Source: Firmicutes bacterium UBA5493 | GTDB lineage: Bacteria; Bacillota; Limnochordia; Darwinibacteriales; Darwinibacteriaceae | Direction: 5' to 3' | DNA length: 64,000 nt | Assembly: GCA_002424045.1 (NCBI GenBank) | Contig: DIPH01000051.1 | Span: forward strand, 1-64,000 | Shown: piece after piece, positions 1-8,487 of the stretch | Position numbering within the stretch: the stretch's first letter is position 1 | How the letters are laid out: the number at the start of each line of letters is the position of its first letter | Position numbers and translations under genes: made by a program | Notes under the pieces: generated by a model | Database searches by the model: none | What the model was told of the DNA's origin: nothing | Seen by the model: only the letters and a program-made list of their open reading frames with translations

Positions 1-22
1 CTCCCAGCTGAGCTATTCGCCC
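1..22 (-). tRNA. tRNA, 5' part only (cut by window edge)
   Basis: Read on the minus strand, the first 22 bases begin GGGCGAATAGCTCAG and continue with CTGGGAG. This is the acceptor 5' strand followed by the standard D-arm/A-box of a bacterial tRNA. The anticodon lies outside the window, so the isotype cannot be given; the GGGCGA acceptor start is compatible with several isotypes. A consensus promoter lies 38 bases upstream. Confidence 0.85.
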
Positions 23-59
23 GAAACGAATTAGAATTATGAGGTCCAGACAATTTAAA

Positions 60-88
60 AGTATACCAGCACTTAGAATGGATGTCAA
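60..88 (-). promoter_or_regulatory. Sigma-A type promoter for the tRNA
   Basis: On the minus strand there is TTGACA (83-88), a 17-base spacer and TATACT (60-65), preceded by TG in the extended -10 position. Transcription would start near base 53, about 30 bases before the tRNA 5' end. Confidence 0.75.
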
Positions 89-244
89 CTGTTTTGCCAA
101 CAAAATTTCTTCACTTCAGAGTTTCCAATAACGCGCATATCATGTGTCAATAAACTCTTTTTTTAACTTGTCTGACCTCGAAAGGAATTCGGCGGTCTTG
201 CGAGAAATGATACTGTATGAACTATATCATAATGGGGTGGTGTA

Positions 245-655
245 ATGCAAGTGCGCAAGATCAACTTTCTTCTGGTAGTTGCTTTAGTCGCTGTGTTGAG
301 TGGTACCGTACTGGCCCAAGGTGTTCCTGTGGATATCCCAGGGACCGGAGTGAATTTCTTCCTCTATCGTTATGAGGGTCAAACTGTCCCTTACGACAAA
401 ATCAACGGTGTTTGGGAGAATTTGACCAAAGCCTTCCAGGCATGGGCTGATGATGGACAAGAACAAGGTGCTTTATCAGGCAAAGACGTCCATGTTAAAG
501 GCAACGACATTTACGTGAAAGACCAGTTCATCTTGACTGTGGATCAGTATCACGCCGATGCTAACAAAGCAACCCGGGCTCAGTTGGCCGAAAAATGGGC
601 CGCTAACCTCCGCAAAGGTGTAGATGCCTTTGTGGAGACAAATATTGTCAAGTAA
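245..655 (+). CDS. Small secreted protein of unknown function
   Basis: A 136-residue protein with a clear N-terminal signal peptide (residues 1-24, ending in the A-Q-G region). Start ATG follows a GGGGTGGTG ribosome site. The mature part is acidic and shows a short stretch in which a predicted beta strand (around DQFILTV) leads into an alpha helix rich in K/A/W (around AQLAEKWAANLRKG). This resembles a conserved segment I associate with secreted or mechanosensitive-channel-linked proteins of cyanobacteria and Firmicutes, but I cannot name a family. It stands alone, followed by the riboswitch of the next gene. Function unknown. Confidence 0.7.
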   Translation: MQVRKINFLLVVALVAVLSGTVLAQGVPVDIPGTGVNFFLYRYEGQTVPYDKINGVWENLTKAFQAWADDGQEQGALSGKDVHVKGNDIYVKDQFILTVDQYHADANKATRAQLAEKWAANLRKGVDAFVETNIVK

Positions 656-668
656 GAACCCTATAACA

Positions 669-789
669 AAAGGGAGTAGTCGTAACTGCATCCGTCAACA
701 CTACGGTTGAACTCAACCTGGCGATGCGCTTTGGCAACAAAGGACGAGACTTTTGGCATGCTAAATAGCCTGCTGAAAGTCTCTTTTTT
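669..789 (+). promoter_or_regulatory. yybP-ykoY (manganese) riboswitch with terminator platform
   Basis: The leader before the exchanger gene contains the hallmarks of the yybP-ykoY aptamer. These are GGGAGTAG near the 5' end (672-679), GTCAACACTACGG (693-705), a small hairpin GGTT/AACC, CCTGGC (717-722), and the 3' element ACGAGACTTTTGGC (744-757). The 3' part overlaps a rho-independent terminator. In characterised members Mn2+ stabilises the aptamer and prevents termination, so the downstream transporter would be induced by manganese. The motif match is from memory of the family consensus; no covariance model was run. Confidence 0.8.
746..789 (+). terminator. Rho-independent terminator in the riboswitch expression platform
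   Basis: GAGACTTT (746-753) pairs with AAAGTCTC (776-783), followed by six T residues (784-789). The 5' arm shares bases with the conserved ACGAGACTTTTG element of the aptamer, so ligand-bound and terminated folds should exclude each other. Confidence 0.8.
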
Positions 790-804
790 GAGAGGGGACC
801 ATGA

Positions 805-1731
805 ATGATCTACGTAATCTTCTTAGCAAGCCTCCTAGCTGTAACTAAGGGAGCCGATTGGCTCGTTGACGGTGCGGTTGGGATCACAAATGTACTAGGT
901 ATCTCCCAAATTGTGGTGGGAGCCACCGTTGTAAGTCTAGGAACCACACTACCTGAAGCACTCATTTCTGCTTTTGCCGCTTATCAAGGTAAGGGGGAGA
1001 TTATCGCCGGGACAACTCTGGGGAGCATCTTGTTCAACACAGCAGTCATCTTAGGTCTAGCAGTGCTCATCAAGCCGCCAACGCTAACGTCCCGAGAACC
1101 CTTTTACAAGGCCGGAACTATGATAGCGGTCCCGATCTTGTTTGCCCTTTTATCCCTCGATCACCACATCTCCAGGGGAGATGCTCTGCTTTTGGCCTTT
1201 GTATTGCTGTTCTTCCTAATTTCAAATATGATGAAAGGGATGGAAGAGTCCCTGGAGCAAAAGGAGACGGCGGGAGAAAAGAACCTATCTCGACCCGTGA
1301 TCCGGCTTATAGTCGGTAGTGCAGCCGTCGTTCTAGGAGCAAAATTCCTCCTAGATTCAGGTGTGGAAATAGCTAGGGTTCTAGGGATTTCTGAGGCTAT
1401 TATCGCCCTCACCCTGTTTGCCGTAGGCAGTTCGCTACCCGAACTCATTACTGGCATCACAGCAGCCCGAAAGGGGCACATCGATCTTGTGCTAGGCAAT
1501 GTGATGGGTGCTAACACATTGAATATCATTTTTGTCATGGCCCTAGCAGGCCTTATTCAGCCTTTTTCCGTAAGTCCAACTGTGTTTCAAGTGGATATTC
1601 CCATAAGCCTGCTTATGATGGGAATTCTGTTCGTTCCGGCTCTATTCACTAGACGTATCGGCCGCCTGCAAGGCGTACTAACAATTATTGGCTACATCCT
1701 CTGCCTCATTTTCATCATTGGTGTGAAGTAA
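805..1731 (+). CDS. CaCA-family Na+/Ca2+-type cation exchanger, probably Mn2+-responsive
   Basis: A 308-residue integral membrane protein of the calcium/cation antiporter superfamily (YrbG/NCX_Mj type). It has the two inverted alpha repeats: the first around residues 39-85 (VGATVVSLGTTLPE, then GTTLGSILFN) and the second around 205-245 (FAVGSSLPEL, then GNVMGANTLN). The conserved Glu in each xPE motif and the Asn in each GN/FN motif are present. The start ATG at 805 follows AGGGGAC; an out-of-frame ATG at 801 leads only to a short stop-terminated frame. The manganese riboswitch directly upstream suggests a role in Mn2+ (or Ca2+/Mn2+) efflux rather than plain calcium exchange. That substrate assignment is an inference. 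Confidence 0.88.
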   Translation: MIYVIFLASLLAVTKGADWLVDGAVGITNVLGISQIVVGATVVSLGTTLPEALISAFAAYQGKGEIIAGTTLGSILFNTAVILGLAVLIKPPTLTSREPFYKAGTMIAVPILFALLSLDHHISRGDALLLAFVLLFFLISNMMKGMEESLEQKETAGEKNLSRPVIRLIVGSAAVVLGAKFLLDSGVEIARVLGISEAIIALTLFAVGSSLPELITGITAARKGHIDLVLGNVMGANTLNIIFVMALAGLIQPFSVSPTVFQVDIPISLLMMGILFVPALFTRRIGRLQGVLTIIGYILCLIFIIGVK

Positions 1732-1757
1732 TACGAATTTCTCTGGAGGATGATACT

Positions 1758-2468
1758 GTGCATCATCATTTTTATCAAGAACTGACATTCCCGTATCCCG
1801 CCCACAGGCCTTTTATTGCCTGCAATATGGTCACCTCCCTTGACGGCAAAGTGACTGCAGACGGCACCCAGCCCTCAAGTCTCGGCAGCTCCTTTGACCT
1901 TAAGACCATGGGCGTAATCCGCAGCCACTTTGATGCAGTTCTAGCAGGTGGAAATACTATCCGTCTCCATCCCTACTACTTAGGTGTGCCTGTAGAGCTC
2001 GAGGGGTCCAGACAAGGAAGGGGGCTGGCAAGGCAACCCCTTACTGTGCTCCTGACGCAAAGCGGAAATCTGGATCCCTTCAGCTCCCTATTCACCAAAG
2101 CTCCCAGGCCCCCTATTATCATTACATCTACTGCAGGAGCTCAGAACCTGACTTCTTCAATCCAAGGCCAATCCAAAATAGAAATAATGGAAAACCCAGA
2201 TCCACAGTCCATAACAACTCTATTGCAGACGAAATATGCTGTCAAAAGGCTTCTAGTCGAAGGAGGTCCGAGCGTTAATTACCAGTTCATGCAGGCAAAG
2301 CTTATGGATGATCTCTTTCTCACTTTGCACCCCAGCCTGATAGGAAAACGCACAGACCTAAGCTTAAGTGCAGGCGACCATGTTTTAGAGAAGGCCCATG
2401 ACATCCAATTGATCTCCGTCAATCGAGAAGGCAACGAGCTTTTTTTGCACTATCGAATCACGTGGTAA
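1758..2468 (+). CDS. RibD C-terminal domain-type (dihydrofolate reductase fold) reductase
   Basis: A 236-residue protein matching the stand-alone RibD_C/DHFR-like reductase family. It has NMVTSLDGKVT near residue 23, AVLAGGNTIR near 61, and LLVEGGPSVNYQF near 171, which is the NADPH-binding glycine-rich segment. Family members reduce the ribosylamino-pyrimidine intermediate of riboflavin synthesis or related substrates. There is no deaminase domain and no other riboflavin gene nearby, so the substrate is open. The start is GTG, 7 bases after GGAGGA; the gene probably shares a transcript with the exchanger 26 bases upstream. Confidence 0.8.
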   Translation: MHHHFYQELTFPYPAHRPFIACNMVTSLDGKVTADGTQPSSLGSSFDLKTMGVIRSHFDAVLAGGNTIRLHPYYLGVPVELEGSRQGRGLARQPLTVLLTQSGNLDPFSSLFTKAPRPPIIITSTAGAQNLTSSIQGQSKIEIMENPDPQSITTLLQTKYAVKRLLVEGGPSVNYQFMQAKLMDDLFLTLHPSLIGKRTDLSLSAGDHVLEKAHDIQLISVNREGNELFLHYRITW

Positions 2469-2478
2469 ACGAGGAGCA

Positions 2479-3738
2479 TCAAAACCCTCTGAAAAAGTAC
2501 AAAGAAGCAAGAAGCGAGAGGATTATGTTAACAGCCTGACCAACTAGATGCAATTTCACTGTTTTCTGCCCTGTGAAAATCTCCTTCAGGTTGGCAAAGC
2601 GTGAGTCTAAACCAATGGCCACAAAAGCGAGGGTAAAGAGCCAATTGCGAGCGGTGGCTGTTACTTTTAGGATACCCTCAACCTCCCCTTGCCCCAACAT
2701 GGGAACAAGCACAAAGGACATGAAAAGGGATGCCCCCACAAAACCCAGGATGAACTTGGGGAAACGGATCCAGATTTCCTTGATACTCAGCTTCTCTGTT
2801 CCTGGTTCTTGGTCTACTCTGGTCACAAAGAAAAGGGCCCAGGCAAAGGCCACTAAACCTATGAGGGCATTTTGAAGCATTTTCACAATAGCCGCTACTT
2901 CCATGGCAAAGGGACCAACCATACTACCAGCTACTACCACAGCTCCTGTGGAGTCTACCGTTCCTCCAATCCATGCTCCAGCAATAGCCTCACTCAACCC
3001 CATCCAGCGAATCAGAACAGGCATACCCAGCATCATGATGACTGTCACAATCAGAGAAACAGAAATGGCAGCACTAATCTCTTCCTTTTTCGCCTTTACC
3101 GCAGCTCCGGTCGCGATGGCGGCAGACACACCGCAGACCGACGTACAAGTCGCCACTGTCGCCACCAACGCCTTACTCTTCATTTTCAATACCTTAGTTC
3201 CATACAGATACATGACAATAAGGAGAGTTGGTGGAATGATCCAAGCGACGCCTAAACCCCGACCGCCTAAGGAAAGCACCCGAGTAAAGAGAATTTCTGC
3301 GCCTAGGAGCACAAGTCCCGTCTTGATGAAAAGCTCGGTGCGAAGGGCGGGAATGATCCAAGCAGGCTTTTTCCACAAGTTGCTAATCAGCATTCCCAAC
3401 ACGATAGCCCAAATGACATCGTTAAAGCCATAGTGGGCTAATGTGGTTTGGTTGCCTATCAAATACGACAAGACGGCCAGGATAAAAATGGCCGGGAAGG
3501 CCTTCAGATAACCTCGCACCTCTTCGCCCATAATTCTGAGTGCCAGGGCAGTCACAGCAGCAAGTCCCACACCCCACAACAAAATAGGTACAATCAAGTC
3601 TACCGGCAGTGCATTCTGCCAAACGGTCCACTTCGGCAGCTTAGGTATGAAGGGTATTAAACCCAAGGCTGCTCCCCCAATAAAAAAAGCCCCTAACCAA
3701 TTCGCCCACCAATCCTCTTTCTTCAAAAGAGAACGCAT
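2479..3738 (-). CDS. YeiH/UPF0324 family putative sulfate exporter
   Basis: A 419-residue membrane protein with about ten hydrophobic segments. The central signature TCTSVCGVSAAIATGAAVKA followed by KKEEIS (around residues 194-220) is characteristic of the YeiH/UPF0324 (Cons_hypoth698) family. A second family segment, GAWIGGTVDSTGAVVVAGS, lies near residue 250. Members are annotated as putative sulfate exporters, but transport has seldom been shown. The gene is convergent with the reductase gene and separated by 10 bases; it is read alone. The start ATG lies behind AGGAGGTCTGTACT. Confidence 0.85.
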   Translation of the reverse strand: MRSLLKKEDWWANWLGAFFIGGAALGLIPFIPKLPKWTVWQNALPVDLIVPILLWGVGLAAVTALALRIMGEEVRGYLKAFPAIFILAVLSYLIGNQTTLAHYGFNDVIWAIVLGMLISNLWKKPAWIIPALRTELFIKTGLVLLGAEILFTRVLSLGGRGLGVAWIIPPTLLIVMYLYGTKVLKMKSKALVATVATCTSVCGVSAAIATGAAVKAKKEEISAAISVSLIVTVIMMLGMPVLIRWMGLSEAIAGAWIGGTVDSTGAVVVAGSMVGPFAMEVAAIVKMLQNALIGLVAFAWALFFVTRVDQEPGTEKLSIKEIWIRFPKFILGFVGASLFMSFVLVPMLGQGEVEGILKVTATARNWLFTLAFVAIGLDSRFANLKEIFTGQKTVKLHLVGQAVNIILSLLASLYFFRGF

Positions 3739-3810
3739 AGTACAGACCTCCTAGTCCTCAATTACTACAACAGTCCATACTATGCTCTAATATTCAAGTG
3801 GTTCCTTAAT

Positions 3811-3843
3811 AAAAAAAGCCCCTACACCAAAAGTGCAAAGGCC
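3811..3843 (-). terminator. Terminator of the left peptide-transport operon
   Basis: On the minus strand GCCTTTGCAC pairs with GTGTAGGGGC around a short A/T-rich loop, with some G-U pairs, and is followed by seven T residues (3811-3817). It lies just after the permease stop codon at 3855. Confidence 0.75.
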
Positions 3844-3854
3844 TTCAATCCAAC

Positions 3855-4724
3855 TTATCCTACATTCTTCAGGCGAGGATCTAAGGCATCCCTCAAACCA
3901 TCGCCTACCAAATTCAAGCACATCACGGTTGTGAAAATAGCCAGTCCCGGAATGGTTACAGCCCAATGGGAAACCCGGATAAATGGACGGGAATTGGCAA
4001 TCATGCTACCCCATTCTGCCGTAGGGGGCTGGGCTCCCATGCCTAAAAAGCTCAGTCCTGCCGCTGACAAGATAGCTCCAGCCATGCTCAGTGTAGTCAG
4101 AACAATAATGGGACTAATTGAGTTAGGCAAGACATGGGTCAATATAATACGTCGATCCTTAGCACCAAGGGATCTAGCTGCATCCACATAGTCCAATTCT
4201 CGAGTGGAAATAACCGCCGATCGCATCATACGTGCAAAGGACGGAATATATGAAACGCCAATGGCCAAAACAACGTTTTGCAAACCAGGCCCTAGGGCCG
4301 CCACAATGGACAAGGCCAGCAAGAAGCCTGGCAATGCCATGAGGACATCAACAACACGCATAATCACGTTATCAATCACGCCACCGTAATAACCAGCCAC
4401 AAGGCCTAAGGTACAGCCTATCAGCAAAGCCATACCGATAGAAAAGAAGCCAACCTGAAGCGACAATCGGGCTCCGTAGACCACCCGCGAATAGGTGTCG
4501 CGCCCAAATTGATCCGTACCGAAAATGTGCTCGGCGGACGGCGGTTGGAGACGATTGCGCATGTTCTGCTTCTGAGGTTCGTACCTCGTCACAAATGGCG
4601 CAAAAATGGCCATGAAGATAATCATCATCAAGATGAAGGCTCCCACAACAGCGCGACGATTACGTCTCCACTGTTTGAAAATCCTAGAAAGTTGACTTTG
4701 GCTCTTCGATACTTCTACTGCCAT
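3855..4724 (-). CDS. Peptide/nickel-type ABC transporter permease, DppC-like
   Basis: A 289-residue permease of the binding-protein-dependent family. It has an N-terminal OppC_N-type segment, six predicted helices, and the EAA loop around residues 185-215 (DYVDAARSLGAKDRRIILTH). It pairs with the DppB-like permease encoded 15 bases upstream to form the membrane channel of an oligopeptide or related importer. The three-gene unit (binding protein, DppB, DppC) has no ATPase genes of its own. The OppD/OppF pair encoded 7-10 kb to the right may serve both systems, which is inference. Confidence 0.9.
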   Translation of the reverse strand: MAVEVSKSQSQLSRIFKQWRRNRRAVVGAFILMMIIFMAIFAPFVTRYEPQKQNMRNRLQPPSAEHIFGTDQFGRDTYSRVVYGARLSLQVGFFSIGMALLIGCTLGLVAGYYGGVIDNVIMRVVDVLMALPGFLLALSIVAALGPGLQNVVLAIGVSYIPSFARMMRSAVISTRELDYVDAARSLGAKDRRIILTHVLPNSISPIIVLTTLSMAGAILSAAGLSFLGMGAQPPTAEWGSMIANSRPFIRVSHWAVTIPGLAIFTTVMCLNLVGDGLRDALDPRLKNVG

Positions 4725-4739
4725 TCAGCTGCCTCCCTC

Positions 4740-5669
4740 CTATTCGTAAGTCGTTCGTAAACGAGGATCCAAGAATGCATACAACACATCAACAAGAAGA
4801 TTCACCAAAGCATACGTCAGGGCAAAGGTCATAATAGTACCCTGAACGAGGGGGAAATCTTTATTATTAATAGCCTCCACGAGCATACGACCGATGCCGG
4901 GCCAGGCAAATATAGTCTCTGTTAAAACCGCTCCACTCATGAGTCCCCCGAATTGGAGACCAATCATGGTCACAACAGGAATAAGAGCATTGCGCAATGC
5001 ATGCCTATAGACAACACGACGGCTGCGCAATCCCTTGGCCCGTGCTGTACGGACATAGTCCTGTTGCAAAACATCGAGCATGGCCGAACGAGTTAACCTA
5101 GCAATACTTGCCGTAGCTGCAGTCCCAAGGGTTACCGCCGGGAGCACGAGGTATTGCCACCCTCCCAATCGTCCCGACGATGGGAGCAGCTGGAATGTAA
5201 CGGAAAATAGTAGTATAAGCATAATACCCTGCCAAAACGCGGGCATACCAACGCCGGTCAAAGCGCCGACCATGGCAATATTGTCAAATGTGGAGTTTGG
5301 TTTACTCGCAGAAAGAATACCGACCGGAACCCCAATCAGCACCGCAATGGACACTGCAGCTATGGCCAGTTCCGCCGTTGCCGGGAGTCGGTCGAGAATT
5401 TCTGTTGCTACAGCCTTTTTCGAACGCAGTGAATGGCCGAAATCTAACCTAATAGCATTTTTCAGCCAATTGATATATTGAATATGCCAGGGCTCATTAA
5501 GGCCCATAGACTCACGCAGGGCTTCCAGTTGATGAGCTGGTGCACCCTCTCCCAGCATCAGTTGGGCTGGGTCACCCGGTGTAAGGTGCATGAGTAGGAA
5601 GACAAAGAGCGAAATCCCGATCAATACGGGAATCAAACTAAGCAAGCGTCGTATGATATACCGCCACAC
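4740..5669 (-). CDS. Peptide/nickel-type ABC transporter permease, DppB-like
   Basis: A 309-residue permease starting MWRYIIRRLLSLIPVLIGI, the usual DppB/OppB N-terminus. It has six helices and an EAA loop near residue 205 (DYVRTARAKGLRSRRVVYRH). It follows the substrate-binding protein gene after a 90-base gap that holds a GC-rich hairpin, and precedes the DppC-like gene. The ligand cannot be told from the permease. Confidence 0.9.
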   Translation of the reverse strand: MWRYIIRRLLSLIPVLIGISLFVFLLMHLTPGDPAQLMLGEGAPAHQLEALRESMGLNEPWHIQYINWLKNAIRLDFGHSLRSKKAVATEILDRLPATAELAIAAVSIAVLIGVPVGILSASKPNSTFDNIAMVGALTGVGMPAFWQGIMLILLFSVTFQLLPSSGRLGGWQYLVLPAVTLGTAATASIARLTRSAMLDVLQQDYVRTARAKGLRSRRVVYRHALRNALIPVVTMIGLQFGGLMSGAVLTETIFAWPGIGRMLVEAINNKDFPLVQGTIMTFALTYALVNLLVDVLYAFLDPRLRTTYE

Positions 5670-5708
5670 AGGCAGACCACCTTTCCTTCAACCCTGCTTG
5701 CCCAAGAC

Positions 5709-5735
5709 TGGGGAAGACCCTGCGGGCCTTCCCCA
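5709..5735 (-). other. Intercistronic hairpin between binding-protein and permease genes
   Basis: TGGGGAAG (5709-5716) pairs with CTTCCCCA (5728-5735), with an inner CCC/GGG pair and a three-base loop. No T-run follows on the minus strand, so it is probably not a full terminator. Such stem-loops commonly stabilise the upstream binding-protein message or reduce read-through to the permease genes. Confidence 0.6.
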
Positions 5736-5759
5736 TCCTTTATTCAACAAGGTTACTAT

Positions 5760-7262
5760 TTACTTCTTGGAAACGGTAGAGAGCTTATGGTGACCAGCTG
5801 GGTGGGCCATGAAGCCTTCTACATTGTCCCGCATGCCGTTAACTTCCATGGTGGCAATGAGAAACGCCCATGGGGCTTCGGCTACGATATATTCTTGTGC
5901 TTCTGCATAGATCGCTGCACGTTTGTCAGGATCAGCTTCGACACGACCGAGGTCGAGCAACTCGTCAACACGCTCATTAGCGTAGAAGGAACGGTTACCT
6001 GGATCGCCGAACTGACTGCTGTGGAACAGTGCATAAAGACCATAGTCAGGATCAGCTGTTACAGTCACCCAACCCAGAATAAACATATCATGTTTACCGG
6101 CAGCTGTATCTGCCAAATAGGTGGCCCATGGAACAATAAGGACTTCCACATCGACACCAATTTCAGCTAGGTCAGCTTGGAACATTTCAGCAATCTGCAT
6201 ACGCAAGGGATTGTCATTGGTCCAAATGGTGGTTTTGAATCCATCAGGATAGCCAGCTTCGGCCAGAAGGGCTTTGGCTTTCTCAGGATTGAATTCATAA
6301 CCCTCAACATCAAGGGCTCCCCATACCAGTGGAGCAAGAGGTCCGCCAGCAGGTGCTGCCTGACCGGTGTAGATATAGTCTACTACAGCTTCAACATCAA
6401 GAGCATAGTTGATTGCTTGACGAACGCGTACATCGTCAAATGGCTCTTTTTGTACGTTAAAGCCGATATAGCTTGTGGAAAGTGTCTGGGACTTGTCAAG
6501 GATCAAGCCTGGTGTACCAGTCAAGCGGAACTCGTCGGTAGGGTCGATATTGTAAGCAATGTCTACACCACCGGTCTCAAGCTCAATAGCCCTTACGGTG
6601 TTTTCAGGAATGCCACGGATAACAAGTGTTTCAACTTTTGCCGGTTCACCCCAATATTGCTCATTACGGGAGAGTGTTACATGTGAGCCAGATACCCAGT
6701 CTTCAAATACGAAGGGGCCTGTCCCCACAGCGACTAGCGAACCAAAGCCGTCTCCGGCTTCTTCAACCGAACGCCGGTTAACGATAGCGTTGGATGGGTG
6801 GGCTAAGTGAGCAAGAATTGGTGCAAATGGTTCATTAAGAACAATGTGTACTGTGTAGGGATCAACGACCACTACTTCCTTAACAGAGTCAATTAAGAAC
6901 GCTGCTGGGGATGGTAATTCTTTAATCCGCTCGAAAGAGTATTTCACGTCTGCCGCCGTAAAGCCATCACCATTATGGAACTTTACGTTTTCTTCGAGCT
7001 TAAATTCCCAAGTAACGTCATCAATCTGCTCCCAGCTCTTGGCTAGACCTGGAATGATCTCCAAGTTTGGACCATGATTAACCAACGTCTCAAAAATCTG
7101 CACACGCACACGAGCTGAAGGTTGATCGTTTTGTCCATGGGGGTCCAAGGTTACTGGATCTGCACCCTGGGCCACGGTTAATGTCTGGGCTCCAACGACA
7201 CCGACTCCAGCAAAAGCCACTGCCAACACTAAGAGCACAACGAACCACGACTTTTTAAACAT
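5760..7262 (-). CDS. Peptide/nickel-type substrate-binding protein (SBP family 5)
   Basis: A 500-residue secreted binding protein with a typical signal peptide (first 25 residues, ending GAQT). Family-5 segments include DPVTLDPHGQ near residue 35, YSFERIKELPSPAA near 110, DDVRVRQAINYALD near 275 and the closing EYIVAEAPW region. It captures the ligand and delivers it to the DppB/DppC pair downstream. The ligand is not evident; the family covers peptides, nickel and glutathione. The transcript should start from the promoter at 7414-7442. Confidence 0.9.
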   Translation of the reverse strand: MFKKSWFVVLLVLAVAFAGVGVVGAQTLTVAQGADPVTLDPHGQNDQPSARVRVQIFETLVNHGPNLEIIPGLAKSWEQIDDVTWEFKLEENVKFHNGDGFTAADVKYSFERIKELPSPAAFLIDSVKEVVVVDPYTVHIVLNEPFAPILAHLAHPSNAIVNRRSVEEAGDGFGSLVAVGTGPFVFEDWVSGSHVTLSRNEQYWGEPAKVETLVIRGIPENTVRAIELETGGVDIAYNIDPTDEFRLTGTPGLILDKSQTLSTSYIGFNVQKEPFDDVRVRQAINYALDVEAVVDYIYTGQAAPAGGPLAPLVWGALDVEGYEFNPEKAKALLAEAGYPDGFKTTIWTNDNPLRMQIAEMFQADLAEIGVDVEVLIVPWATYLADTAAGKHDMFILGWVTVTADPDYGLYALFHSSQFGDPGNRSFYANERVDELLDLGRVEADPDKRAAIYAEAQEYIVAEAPWAFLIATMEVNGMRDNVEGFMAHPAGHHKLSTVSKK

Positions 7263-7413
7263 CTAATTTCCTCCCTTTTTTTCTTGTAGTTCCCTTCCAT
7301 AGCAACGAAATCCACGGCGAAGTTCATTCCGACGAAAAACCACAAGCTAATGTAGGGGTTTTGCGAAAACCGCGTCGTTGTTCTGCGGAAGGGTGTTTTT
7401 TAAATAATACAAG

Positions 7414-7442
7414 CTCAACGGCCTAAAGTCAAGCATCCTTTT
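7414..7442 (-). promoter_or_regulatory. Promoter of the left peptide-transport operon
   Basis: On the minus strand: TTGACT (7437-7442), a spacer of exactly 17 bases, and TATTAT (7414-7419). It leaves a leader of about 145 bases before the binding-protein start. The leader (7263-7407) contains inverted GTTTTTCG/CGCGGTTTTC-like segments but no riboswitch I recognise. Confidence 0.65.
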
Positions 7443-7543
7443 CTCCCCGGTTGTAGATTATGCGCAAATTTTCGCTATCTTTCTCACCATTCGCCATACT
7501 TCCTTCTCATAGAACAGACACAGTGAATACAATTTACAATAGC

Positions 7544-7577
7544 AAAAAAAGCACCCCCAACATTTCAGGAAGTGCTC
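7544..7577 (-). terminator. Terminator of the right peptide-transport operon
   Basis: On the minus strand AGCAC (7572-7576 side) pairs with GTGCT (7550-7554 side), with additional CC/GG pairs inside, followed by seven T residues (7544-7550). It lies about 30 bases after the DppC-like stop codon. This separates the two transporter operons. Confidence 0.75.
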
Positions 7578-7607
7578 TTTCCACTAACAAGCTCGAACCA
7601 AGCCTCA

Positions 7608-8480
7608 TTATCCCTGAATCCGCGGGTCCATAATATCTCGGAAAGCGTCACCAATGAGATTCCACGACAACACAAAAAGGACAATGGCTAAACCTGGCCA
7701 GACCACAGTATACCAGTAGGCCAAAGAGTTATCAGGGGTCCCCAAAACCCAGTTGCGGGCAAAACTAATCATCTGACCCCAGTCTGCATGACCTTCAGGA
7801 GCACCCAGTCCTAAGAAGCTCAGAGTGGAGGCAGTAACTACAATAGAACCCATGTTCATGGAAGCCTGAATCAAAACGGGGAAAATTGTGTTCGGCAGGA
7901 TATGCCGCATCAGGATTTTTGGGTGGGATACACCGCCTGCCCTGGCAGCCATAATGTATTCGTCTTGTTTGACTTGGAGTACATTGCCCCGAATGAGGCG
8001 TGCATAACCTGTCCAACGAAAGATCACAAGCGCGATGATAACTTTATCAAGACCTCTCCCCAAGATAGCGGTAATAACAATGGCTGCAATCAGAAAGGGG
8101 AAGCTCATAAATACATCAACAAAGCGCATGACAACTTCATCGAATTTTCCGCCCACATAAGCGCTCGTTGAACCAATCACAACACCGATGAAACACGAAA
8201 GGCCCGTGACGATAAGGCCCACTTGAAAGGCCGTTCTCGTTCCCCAGACGATACCATAGAAAATGTCGTATTTCCCCTGTGTTAAGCCCATGGGGTGTTG
8301 TGGTGACGGTGGTTCTGGAGTGGTGCCCCAACCAAAGCGGGGTACTCGATAGGGATCATTTGCATAGGCGTCCTGGGTCGGTGCTATCCAGGGCGCAAAA
8401 ATGGCGACTAGAATAAACCCCAATAAGAGGAGGAGTCCGATCATAGAAAGGGGATTGTGCAGCAGTTTCTTCATCACCAT
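7608..8480 (-). CDS. Peptide/nickel-type ABC permease, DppC-like (second system)
   Basis: A 290-residue permease with an OppC_N-type start and six helices. A periplasmic insert between the first two helices contains the P/Y-rich stretch around residues 35-60. The EAA loop is near residue 175 (EYIMAARAGGVSHPKILMRH). It is the last gene of the five-gene operon OppD-OppF-binding protein-DppB-DppC and lies 7 bases after the DppB-like gene. Confidence 0.9.
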   Translation of the reverse strand: MVMKKLLHNPLSMIGLLLLLGFILVAIFAPWIAPTQDAYANDPYRVPRFGWGTTPEPPSPQHPMGLTQGKYDIFYGIVWGTRTAFQVGLIVTGLSCFIGVVIGSTSAYVGGKFDEVVMRFVDVFMSFPFLIAAIVITAILGRGLDKVIIALVIFRWTGYARLIRGNVLQVKQDEYIMAARAGGVSHPKILMRHILPNTIFPVLIQASMNMGSIVVTASTLSFLGLGAPEGHADWGQMISFARNWVLGTPDNSLAYWYTVVWPGLAIVLFVLSWNLIGDAFRDIMDPRIQG

Positions 8481-8487
8481 AATGTTA

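Noticed and set aside
23..244. A gene in the left-edge gap
   Set aside because: Only the tRNA promoter on the minus strand is convincing. The rest is AT-rich without a supported reading frame.
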